From positions 1 to 6,834 of the forward strand of contig DATAWZ010000016.1 in assembly GCA_036266975.1 (NCBI GenBank): a stretch of 6,834 bases of DNA, in the 5' to 3' direction. The translations under genes were made by a program, and so were the position numbers. Positions 1-5,704 of the stretch are shown in pieces (position 1 is the first letter of the stretch; the number at the start of each line of letters is the position of its first letter). The notes under the pieces are model-generated. The model did no database searches, had not been told where the DNA came from, and was given only the letters and a program-made list of their open reading frames with translations. The DNA is from DATAWZ01 sp036266975. Lineage in GTDB: Bacteria; Actinomycetota; Thermoleophilia; Solirubrobacterales; Solirubrobacteraceae.

Positions 1-891
1 CTACTCCATCCCGAGCGGGCCCTCCGGCTGGCCGCCCAGGAACTGACGGACGAACGGGTTCTCGGAGGCGAACATCTGCGGCGCATCGCCCGCCTCCACG
101 ATCCGGCCCTTCCACAGCACCGCGATGTACTCGCCGATACGCCGCGCCGAGGCGATGTCGTGCGTGATCACGATGTACGTCCCGCCATGCTGGGCATGCA
201 TCTGCTGGATCAACTGGCACAGAAGCGCGGTACGCACCGGGTCAAGACCGGAATCCGGCTCATCGAACATCACGATCTCCGGCTCCATCACCAGCGCCCG
301 CGCGAACCCCGCACGCTTGCGCATACCACCCGACAACTCAGAAGGCATCCGGTCACCCGCCGCCTCAAGCCCCACATCCGCCAAACGCGTGTTGACGATC
401 TCGGCGATCTCATCCTCACGCTTATCGGTGTGCTGCCGCAACGGGAAGGCGATGTTGTCGTACACCGGCATCGACCCGAACAACGCGCCGTCCTGAAAGA
501 GGATCCCGAACTTGCGGCGCATCTCCAACAGCTCAGAGAGCTTCATGTTCGGCACCGACTCGCCATGCACCACGATGTCGCCCTGATCGGGGAACAACAA
601 CCCGATCAAATGCTTGATCAACACGCTCTTGCCCGTCCCCGACGGACCCAGCACCACGGTGATCATGCCCTCCGGGATCCCCAGATCAAGGCCGTTCAGG
701 ACCTTGTTGCGACCGAACGACTTATGCACGTCGTTCACGCGGATCGACCAGAAATCCCCCGCACGCTCCTCATGAAACTGCAGCGCACCCTTGTGGTACT
801 CAAACTCCGCCGCCCGATCCAGCAACGCCTGAGTCTCAACATCAAAACCCCGCCCACTGGGGCGGTCAAGCGCCGAGCCGAAATCGCTCAT
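1..891 (-). CDS. mceG: Mce-type ABC lipid importer ATPase (MceG/Mkl, MlaF family)
   Basis: This 296-residue protein is the cytoplasmic ATPase that would power an Mce/Mla-type importer of lipids or sterols, working with YrbE/MlaE permeases and MCE proteins. All ABC motifs are intact: Walker A GPSGTGKS (82-89), Q-loop Q133 in LFQDGALFG, signature LSGGMRKRAGFARAL (186-200), Walker B IVMFDE with E211, D-loop SGLD (214-217) and switch H244. The wording FQDGALF, LSGGMRKRAG and FDEPDSGLDPVRTA is that of actinobacterial MceG rather than of generic ATPases. About 50 residues precede the ABC core. The start at 891 is chosen because GAGGAG lies 5 nt ahead of the ATG; the frame stays open upstream to 1395 but only as Arg/Ala-rich shadow sequence overlapping the next gene. 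The stop codon is exactly at the window edge, so any permease or MCE genes downstream are not visible. Family assignment is firm; the transported substrate is unknown. Confidence 0.9.
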   Translation of the reverse strand: MSDFGSALDRPSGRGFDVETQALLDRAAEFEYHKGALQFHEERAGDFWSIRVNDVHKSFGRNKVLNGLDLGIPEGMITVVLGPSGTGKSVLIKHLIGLLFPDQGDIVVHGESVPNMKLSELLEMRRKFGILFQDGALFGSMPVYDNIAFPLRQHTDKREDEIAEIVNTRLADVGLEAAGDRMPSELSGGMRKRAGFARALVMEPEIVMFDEPDSGLDPVRTALLCQLIQQMHAQHGGTYIVITHDIASARRIGEYIAVLWKGRIVEAGDAPQMFASENPFVRQFLGGQPEGPLGME

Positions 892-938
892 GGCTGCTCC
901 TCTCCTGTCTCCGGCTGTCAGCGGTCGCCGACACCCAC

Positions 939-1604
939 TCAGCTCCACCAATAGCCGCCGGCAGCGGCGGCATCCATCGCCTCGTCGACCTCGGTCTCGA
1001 GGATCCGTTCCGCGCCCAGCGCCGCGCTTGCCGAGGCAAGCGCCGCGTCGAGCGCGGGCTCCCCCTGCTCGTCGAGCAGCGGGCACAACAGGGCACATGC
1101 TGTCAGGTGCGCGGCCTCGCACAGGGCGAGGGCGCGGCCCGCCGGCGTCGGCTCGCCCGCCTCGGCGCGCACGGGGAGCATGTGCCCCGGCGTCACGAGG
1201 TCGGCCGCGCTCGAGCGCGGACTGGCGAGCAGGCTGATGGTCAGCGCGCGGTCGGCGGCGGAGACCCCCGTGGTGATGCCGCGTCGCGCGTCGACGAAGT
1301 TCAGTAAACGCTCCTCCTGGTGGCCTCGCGGCGTGGCGACGGTCTTCACGCGGGACCGCAGCCGCACCTGGTCGTGCAGTCCCAGACGCTGGCACGCCCG
1401 GGAGGTGACGGCCACCCGCAGCGGCGCCGGGACCTGCTTCAGCAACGACGCGAGTCGATCGGCCGTCAACAGTCCGGCCGCGTAGACGAGGGTGGCGGGT
1501 CCGCGACGTGGCGGCCCCGGGGCCCGCGCGCCGGGCGCGCCGGAAGCGAGCCGTTGGACGGCCGCCGTGAGTGCGGTGGGCGGGCGTGTGGCGATCTGGT
1601 TCAT
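939..1604 (-). CDS. RibB-like (DHBP synthase fold) protein lacking catalytic motifs
   Basis: This 221-residue protein resembles 3,4-dihydroxy-2-butanone-4-phosphate synthase (RibB), which makes the four-carbon riboflavin precursor. The match is seen in ITTGVSAADRA (110-120, the family's substrate-binding segment), in DLVTPGHMLPVRA (135-147, compare DLxxPGHVFPLRA) and in LVYAAGLLTADRLASLL followed by VAVTSRACQRLGL (39-76, compare LVFAAEKVT... CVALTEERCDRLGL). From memory the N-terminal half aligns with RibB without gaps, yet the acidic catalytic loop DDEDRENEGD is replaced by a Pro/Arg/Gly stretch (about 28-38), and the later GHTEA motif with the metal-binding His is replaced by TPAGRA (about 153-158). 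A riboflavin role as an active enzyme is therefore unlikely; a regulatory, structural or new catalytic role is possible. The start at 1604 is the first ATG after an in-frame TAA, with only a weak AGG 5 nt ahead. The stop lies 47 bp before mceG, suggesting co-transcription. Fold assignment is fairly sure; function unknown. Confidence 0.75.
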   Translation of the reverse strand: MNQIATRPPTALTAAVQRLASGAPGARAPGPPRRGPATLVYAAGLLTADRLASLLKQVPAPLRVAVTSRACQRLGLHDQVRLRSRVKTVATPRGHQEERLLNFVDARRGITTGVSAADRALTISLLASPRSSAADLVTPGHMLPVRAEAGEPTPAGRALALCEAAHLTACALLCPLLDEQGEPALDAALASASAALGAERILETEVDEAMDAAAAGGYWWS

Positions 1605-1715
1605 TTGTGCCTGGGGCAGTTAGAGCCCCGGGACGGCGCGCCTGGAGAGAGGGACTACGAACGGCACGACGTCCCGGGGCAGGGCGTTTCCGGCGTCAGG
1701 CAGTCACCGGCGCCC
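1605..1715 (-). promoter_or_regulatory. Structured 5' leader with competing hairpins at the RibB-like start
   Basis: Read on the minus strand, GCCCCGGGACG (1680-1670) and CGTCCCGGGGC (1635-1625) are perfect 11-bp complements around a 34-nt loop. The GGGGC end of the second arm can instead pair with GCCCC at 1617-1613 across the 7-nt loop TCTAACT. That third arm abuts the only Shine-Dalgarno-like triplet (AGG, 1612-1610) and the ATG at 1604. The two pairings exclude each other, which is the layout of a translational or attenuation switch. A further hairpin lies just upstream (1682-1715: GGGCG/CGCCC plus CCGG/CCGG with a 3-nt bulge). I do not see the conserved elements of the FMN riboswitch. 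The structures are visible; regulation by them is inference. Confidence 0.4.
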
Positions 1716-1838
1716 AGCCTTGAGGCGGCCCGGGCGGGTGCGGCCGGCCCCTGGCGCCAAGCGGTCAACAGAGTGGTGGATCGACGGCACGGCGAGGAGC
1801 GCGTTCTGCGGCGATATCGGCACATCACGCATGCCCAT
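1704..1838 (-). CDS. Possible 44-residue leader peptide upstream of the RibB-like gene
   Basis: A short ORF starts at 1838 with GGAGGAG 9 nt ahead of the ATG, the strongest ribosome-binding site in the intergenic region, and ends with TGA at 1704-1706. Its 44 residues begin MGMRDVPISPQNALLAVPS and finish Arg/Gly-rich; no domain, signal peptide or run of one amino acid typical of classical attenuator peptides is recognised. Two ATG codons, one codon apart, lie in the palindrome CGCATG-CC-CATGCG (1828-1841). The stop codon lies inside a hairpin (1682-1715) directly ahead of the competing stems near the RibB-like start, so ribosomes on this ORF could influence that structure. It may be a real leader peptide, an unrecognised small protein, or chance; nothing beyond the ribosome site and position supports translation. 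Confidence 0.3.
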   Translation of the reverse strand: MGMRDVPISPQNALLAVPSIHHSVDRLAPGAGRTRPGRLKAGRR

Positions 1839-1841
1839 GCG
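1828..1841. repeat. Palindrome CGCATG-CC-CATGCG over the small-ORF start
   Basis: Perfect 6-bp inverted repeat with a 2-bp spacer. On the minus strand it contains both ATG codons of the putative 44-residue ORF. It could be a protein-binding operator or a small hairpin hiding the start codon; neither is shown by the sequence alone. Confidence 0.35.
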
Positions 1842-1910
1842 GGCGGTCTCCTCCGAGTGTTGCATCGATCCAACGGTAGGCAAAGAGGCTATGCGCTAGC
1901 GGGAGGCCCG

Positions 1911-1927
1911 AAAATCCCCCCTGGGGA
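1911..1927 (-). terminator. Second weak terminator-like hairpin
   Basis: On the minus strand TCCCC-AGG-GGGGA (1927-1915) forms a 5-bp stem with a 3-nt loop followed by TTTT (1914-1911). It lies just past the stronger candidate at 1949-1971 and may act with it. The stem is short and lies in a G/C-run region, so chance is possible. Confidence 0.25.
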
Positions 1928-1948
1928 GCGATGCCCACCCCCCTTGGG

Positions 1949-1971
1949 AATAAATCCTGCTCACGAGCAGG
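1949..1971 (-). terminator. Candidate intrinsic terminator of the carboxylase genes
   Basis: On the minus strand CCTGCT-CGTG-AGCAGG (1971-1956) forms a 6-bp GC-rich stem with a tetraloop, or 7 bp if the loop tightens, followed directly by ATTTATT. It lies about 80 nt past the mccB stop codon, the expected place for ending that transcript. The T run is short and interrupted, so efficiency is uncertain. Confidence 0.45.
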
Positions 1972-2050
1972 CGCAGCACGCCCCGCAGGGCCAGCGTACC
2001 GGGCTCGCGGGGCCCGCGCGCCGGTCGCGTTGGCACGCCGCTGACGGCGT

Positions 2051-3637
2051 CTACATGCGGAAGACGGGCTTGCGTCGCTCGGCCAGCGGAGCGTTGGCGC
2101 AGGCCGACAGAGCCAGGCCCAGCACGTCGCGCGTGGAGCGCGGGTCGATCACGCCGTCGTCCCACAGCCGCGCGGACGCGTAGTACGGGTGACCCTGATG
2201 CTCGTACTGGGCGCGGATCTCCTGCTTGTAGGCCTCGATCTTCTCGGGGTCGGTCTCGCGGCCGACCATCGTCAGCACGGTGGCCGCCTGCTCGCCGCCC
2301 ATGACCGAGATGCGCGCGTTGGGCCACATCCACATGAAGCGGGGGAAGTAGGGCCGCCCGCACATCCCGTAGTTGCCGGCGCCGAAGGAGCCGCCGACGA
2401 TCACGGTGAGCTTGGGCACGCGCGCCACCGACACCGCCGCGATCATCTTCGCGCCGTCCTTGGCGATCCCGCCCTGCTCGGCCTCGCGCCCGACCATGTA
2501 GCCGGTGATGTTCTGCAGGAAGATCAGCGGGATCCCGCGCTGGTCGCACATCTCGATGAAGTGCGCGCCCTTCTTGGCGCTGGAGGAGAACAGCACGCCC
2601 TCGTTGGCGAGGATGCCGACGCTGTGGCCGTGCAGGTGGGCCAGCCCGCAGCACAGCGTCGTGCCGTAGCGCGCCTTGAACTCGTGGAAGCGTGAGCCGT
2701 CGACGATCCGGCAGATGATCTCCCGCGGGTCGTACGGGGTGCGTACGTCGGCGGGAACGGCGCCGGTGAGGGTGCCGGGATCGACGGCCGGCGGCTCGGG
2801 CGGCTGCGTGTCCCACGGCGTGGCGCCGCGCCGGTGCAGGGTGGCGACGATCGAGCGAGCGATCGCGAGCGCCTCGCGGTCGTCGCTGGCCAGGTGATCG
2901 GCGACGCCGGAGATGCGCGTGTGCATGTCACCGCCGCCGAGCTCCTCCACGCCGACGTCCTCGCCCGTGGCCGCCTTCACCAGCGGCGGGCCGCCGAGGA
3001 AGATCGTGCCCTGCTCGGAGACGATGATGTTCTCGTCGGACATGGCGGGCACGTAAGCGCCCCCGGCGGTGCACGAGCCCATCACGACGGAGATCTGAGG
3101 GATCCCCATCGCGGACATGTTCGCCTGGTTGTAGAAGACCTGGCCGAAGCCGCGCATGTCCGGGAACAGCTCGTCCTGGAGCGGCAGGAAGCCGCCGCCG
3201 GAGTCGACCATGTACACGCACGGCAGGTGGTTCTCCTGGGCGATCTGCTGCGCGCGGGTGTGCTTGCGCGCGGTCATCGGGTAGTAGGAGCCGCCCTTCA
3301 CCGTCGCGTCGTTGCAGACGATCAACACCTCGCGGCCGCTGACCCGCCCGACGCCGGTGATGATCCCCGCGCCCGGCGCCTCATCGTCGTACATGCCGTG
3401 GGCGGCGAGGGTGGAGAGCTCGAGGAACGGCGTGCCGCGGTCGAGCAGGTACTTCACGCGGTCGCGCGGGAGCAGCTTGCCGCGGCTGAGGTGGCGCTCG
3501 GCCGCCTTCTCCCCGCCGCCGGCCTTGACGCGGTGAAACTGGCGGCGCAGATCCTCGGCGAGCTCGGCGTGCGCGCGCGCGTTCTCCTTGAACTGCTCGC
3601 TGCTCGCGTCGGCGCGGCTCTGTAGGACGACGCTCAT
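2051..3637 (-). CDS. mccB: Acyl-CoA carboxylase carboxyltransferase subunit, methylcrotonyl-CoA type
   Basis: This 528-residue protein is the carboxyltransferase (beta) subunit that moves the carboxyl group from biotin to an acyl-CoA. It matches the 3-methylcrotonyl-CoA carboxylase branch: VLIVCNDATVKGGSYYPMT (104-122), YNQANMSAMGIPQISVVMG (169-187), SCTAGGAYVPAMSDE (188-202), FLGGPPLVKAATGE (213-226), FLQNITGYMVG (373-383), GGSFGAGNYGMCGRPY (415-430) and the family's C-terminal FRM. Both glycine-rich oxyanion-hole segments are intact and length is normal, so it should be active. In leucine breakdown this enzyme converts 3-methylcrotonyl-CoA to 3-methylglutaconyl-CoA. The ATG at 3637 overlaps the mccA stop as ATGA and has GAGGTGG 7 nt ahead, indicating translational coupling. 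The open frame continues upstream to 3970 but only inside mccA. Geranyl-CoA or another branched enoyl-CoA carboxylase is the main alternative. Confidence 0.93.
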   Translation of the reverse strand: MSVVLQSRADASSEQFKENARAHAELAEDLRRQFHRVKAGGGEKAAERHLSRGKLLPRDRVKYLLDRGTPFLELSTLAAHGMYDDEAPGAGIITGVGRVSGREVLIVCNDATVKGGSYYPMTARKHTRAQQIAQENHLPCVYMVDSGGGFLPLQDELFPDMRGFGQVFYNQANMSAMGIPQISVVMGSCTAGGAYVPAMSDENIIVSEQGTIFLGGPPLVKAATGEDVGVEELGGGDMHTRISGVADHLASDDREALAIARSIVATLHRRGATPWDTQPPEPPAVDPGTLTGAVPADVRTPYDPREIICRIVDGSRFHEFKARYGTTLCCGLAHLHGHSVGILANEGVLFSSSAKKGAHFIEMCDQRGIPLIFLQNITGYMVGREAEQGGIAKDGAKMIAAVSVARVPKLTVIVGGSFGAGNYGMCGRPYFPRFMWMWPNARISVMGGEQAATVLTMVGRETDPEKIEAYKQEIRAQYEHQGHPYYASARLWDDGVIDPRSTRDVLGLALSACANAPLAERRKPVFRM

Positions 3638-5643
3638 GCCGAGGCCACCTCGAGATCGACCAGGGACTGGCCTTGGGAGACACCGTCGCCGGCGGCGACG
3701 TGGACGTCGAGGACCGTCGCGGCCGCGGGCGCGACCAGCGTGAGCTCCATCTTCATCGACTCGACCACCACGAGCACCTGCCCTTCCTCGACCTCGTCTC
3801 CCACGGCCACGTTGACCGCGATCACCGTCCCCGGCATCGGCGCCTCGAGCGCGCCGCCGGCGGCGCCCTGCGCCCCCTGGATCACCTGCTCGACCGGCCG
3901 CAGCGCGAACGCGTCGGCGCCGCTGGCCAGCCAGCGCCCCGAGTGCTCGCGCAGCGCTGCGTGGTCCCACACCCGCGTGCGCCCATCGAGCTCGACCTGG
4001 ACGCGGTCGGGGCCGAGGCTGCTCGCGCGCAGGTGCAGCGCGCGCTCACCGACCCTGATCGTGCCGTCCTGGGCGTCGCCGACGATCGTCACCGTCGTGG
4101 GCTCGCCGCCGCCGATCGGCTCGATCTCCCACTCGACCTCCGGGTCGGCGGTGACGGTGAAGCCGAGCAGCGTGTCCCACGGGTCGCCGGTCTGCGCGCC
4201 GTGCTCGGCCAGCGCGAGCGACTCGATCACCGCGGCGACGAGCACCGCCTGCTCGCGCTCGTCCTCGGCGGGCAGCGCGGGCACCGTGCCGCGCTCGATC
4301 AGGCCGGTGTCCAGCCGCCCGGCGCGCACGTCCTCGTCGGCGAGGAGCCGCGCCAGATAGCCGGCGTTGGTCGGCAGGCCGAGCACGCGGGTATCCTGCA
4401 GCGCGCGCTCCAGGCGCTCGACGGCCGCCTCGCGGTCGGGGCCGGAGGCGATCACCTTGCACAGCAGCGAGTCGTAGTAGGTGGTGACCGTCCCGCCCGC
4501 TTCGACGCCGCTGTCGATCCGCACGCCGACGCCGCGCGCCTCGCGGTAGCCGACGATCTCGCCGATGGCCGGGACGAAGTTGTTGGCCGGGTCCTCGGCG
4601 CACAGGCGCGCCTCGATCGCGTGCCCGCTGAGCGTGACGTCCTCCTGCGTGAGCGCCAACGGCTCGCCGGCCGCGATCCGAAGCTGCAGCTCGACCAGGT
4701 CCAGGCCGGTGACCAACTCGGTGACCGGGTGCTCGACCTGCAGCCGCGCGTTGACCTCCAGGAAGAAGAACTCCTCCGGACTGTCGGCGGGCAGCAGGAA
4801 CTCGACGGTGCCCGCCCCGACGTAGCCCGCCCGGCGGGCCAGCGCGACCGCCGCCTCGCCCATGCGCTCGCGGGCCTCGGCGCTGACCGCGGGCGAGGGG
4901 CTCTCCTCGATCACCTTCTGGTGGCGACGCTGCAGGCTGCACTCGCGCTCGCCCAGGTGCAGCACGGTGCCGTGGGTATCGGCGAGGACCTGCACCTCGA
5001 TGTGGCGCGCGTCGTCGACCAGGCGCTCGACGAGCATCGTGTCGTCGGCGAACCCCGCCTTGGCCTCGCGCCGCGCGGAGGCGAGCGCGTCGGCCAGCTC
5101 CTGCAGCGAGCGCACCACACGCATGCCGCGTCCGCCGCCGCCGGCGGCCGCCTTGATCATCAGCGGCAGGCGGCTCGCGTCCTCGGAGGCGAAGTCGATG
5201 ATCTCCTCGTCGGTGAGCCCGGGGCGCTGAAGGCCGGGGAGCGTGGGCACGCCGGCCTCCTCGGCGAGGATCTTGGCGCTCACCTTGTTGCCGAGCATGT
5301 CCATCGCCTCCGGGCTCGGGCCGACGAAGGCGACGCCGGCCTTCGCGCACGCGGCGGCGAACGCGGAGTTCTCCGACAGGAACCCGTAGCCGGGATGGAT
5401 GGCCTGGGCGCCGGAAGCGCGCGCGGCGGCGAGCACCCGGTCGATGCTCAGGTAGGACTCGGCCGCCGGCGCGGGTCCCAGGCGGACCGCCTCATCGGCG
5501 AGCTCGACGTGCGGGGCGCCGGCGTCGGCGTCGGAGTACACGGCGACCGAGCGGATCCCCAGCCGGCGCAGCGTGCGGATCACCCGCACGGCGATCTCGC
5601 CGCGGTTGGCGACGAGCACCGTCTCGAAGACCGGGCCGCTCAT
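3634..5643 (-). CDS. mccA: Biotin carboxylase / biotin carrier subunit of methylcrotonyl-CoA-type carboxylase
   Basis: This 669-residue alpha subunit carboxylates its own biotin using ATP and bicarbonate and hands the group to the beta subunit encoded next. Domains in order: biotin carboxylase N-domain (from VLVANRGEIAVRVIRT, 9-24, with HPGYGFLSEN at 83-92), ATP-grasp with the glycine-rich loop KAAAGGGGRGM (164-174), RECSLQRRHQKVIEE (233-247) and the metal/catalytic segment LEVNARLQVEHPVTE (295-309), biotin carboxylase C-domain (about 340-450), a linker region contacting the beta subunit (about 460-590), and a biotinyl domain with ESMKM, biotin lysine K631. All key residues are present. I chose the ATG at 5643 because homologues begin a few residues before the VANRGEIA segment; an ATG at 5697 would add 18 unlike residues. 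No ribosome site precedes 5643. It overlaps mccB by 4 nt. Confidence 0.93.
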   Translation of the reverse strand: MSGPVFETVLVANRGEIAVRVIRTLRRLGIRSVAVYSDADAGAPHVELADEAVRLGPAPAAESYLSIDRVLAAARASGAQAIHPGYGFLSENSAFAAACAKAGVAFVGPSPEAMDMLGNKVSAKILAEEAGVPTLPGLQRPGLTDEEIIDFASEDASRLPLMIKAAAGGGGRGMRVVRSLQELADALASARREAKAGFADDTMLVERLVDDARHIEVQVLADTHGTVLHLGERECSLQRRHQKVIEESPSPAVSAEARERMGEAAVALARRAGYVGAGTVEFLLPADSPEEFFFLEVNARLQVEHPVTELVTGLDLVELQLRIAAGEPLALTQEDVTLSGHAIEARLCAEDPANNFVPAIGEIVGYREARGVGVRIDSGVEAGGTVTTYYDSLLCKVIASGPDREAAVERLERALQDTRVLGLPTNAGYLARLLADEDVRAGRLDTGLIERGTVPALPAEDEREQAVLVAAVIESLALAEHGAQTGDPWDTLLGFTVTADPEVEWEIEPIGGGEPTTVTIVGDAQDGTIRVGERALHLRASSLGPDRVQVELDGRTRVWDHAALREHSGRWLASGADAFALRPVEQVIQGAQGAAGGALEAPMPGTVIAVNVAVGDEVEEGQVLVVVESMKMELTLVAPAAATVLDVHVAAGDGVSQGQSLVDLEVASA

Positions 5644-5704
5644 GGCGCGTGATGCTATCCAGGCGGCGCGGGTCCAGACCGGCTCGGTGTCTACCATCCG
5701 AGCG
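5644..5704. promoter_or_regulatory. Divergent mccA/corA promoter region
   Basis: This 61-bp gap separates divergently read mccA and corA, so promoters for both should lie here or just inside the genes. A 6-bp inverted repeat with 10-bp spacer, GCTCGG (5682-5687) and CCGAGC (5698-5703), is a candidate operator. On the minus strand TAGCAT ends 8 nt before the mccA ATG; if it is a -10 element, transcription would begin at or next to the start codon and mccA would have a leaderless mRNA, which fits the missing ribosome site. No good -35 is seen for it. Confidence 0.3.

Larger units (their letters stand above)
1842..2050. other. Non-coding spacer behind mccB, with terminator-like hairpins
   Basis: No convincing gene is seen in either strand here. 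The mccB-proximal part (1972-2050) is plain GC-rich sequence. The part at about 1860-1955 is less GC-rich than the rest of the window and holds runs of A/T, two terminator-like hairpins described separately, and short palindromes such as CGCTAGCG (1894-1901). It is the likely place for a minus-strand promoter serving the RibB-like gene and mceG: a loose TTTTCG and TAGCCT pair with 17-bp spacing can be read at about 1886-1914, but it is a poor match to the housekeeping consensus and I do not rely on it. Confidence 0.4.

Noticed and set aside
892..1395. Upstream in-frame extension of mceG to 1395 (464 residues)
   Set aside because: The added part is low-complexity Arg/Ala/Gly sequence that overlaps the RibB-like gene in another frame; the ATG at 891 has a proper ribosome site and fits the length of the family.
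1605..1850. FMN riboswitch ahead of the RibB-like gene
   Set aside because: I looked for the conserved family elements around AGGGTGAAATTCCC, GACCGGCGGT and AGTCC-type segments on the minus strand and did not find them.
1655..1873. 72-residue minus-strand open frame in the spacer
   Set aside because: Cys/Arg-rich without a ribosome site; competes with the better 1704-1838 frame and looks like a GC shadow.
1320..2183. 287-residue open frame on the plus strand across the intergenic region
   Set aside because: Low-complexity Arg/Gly-rich product, runs antisense through the RibB-like gene and the end of mccB, no recognisable domain.
3638..3970. Longer carboxyltransferase starting at 3970 (639 residues)
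   Set aside because: The extra 111 residues lie entirely inside mccA in another frame; the ATGA overlap and ribosome site at 3637 decide the start.
3673..5652. 659-residue open frame on the plus strand opposite mccA
   Set aside because: Its composition (Arg, Leu, Asp, Val, His rich, no domain) is the usual antisense shadow of a GC-rich gene; mccA on the minus strand has all the expected motifs.
5644..5697. mccA start at ATG 5697
   Set aside because: It adds 18 residues with no similarity to the family, and the nearest purine run (GAGGGG) is about 15 nt ahead, too far for a good ribosome site.
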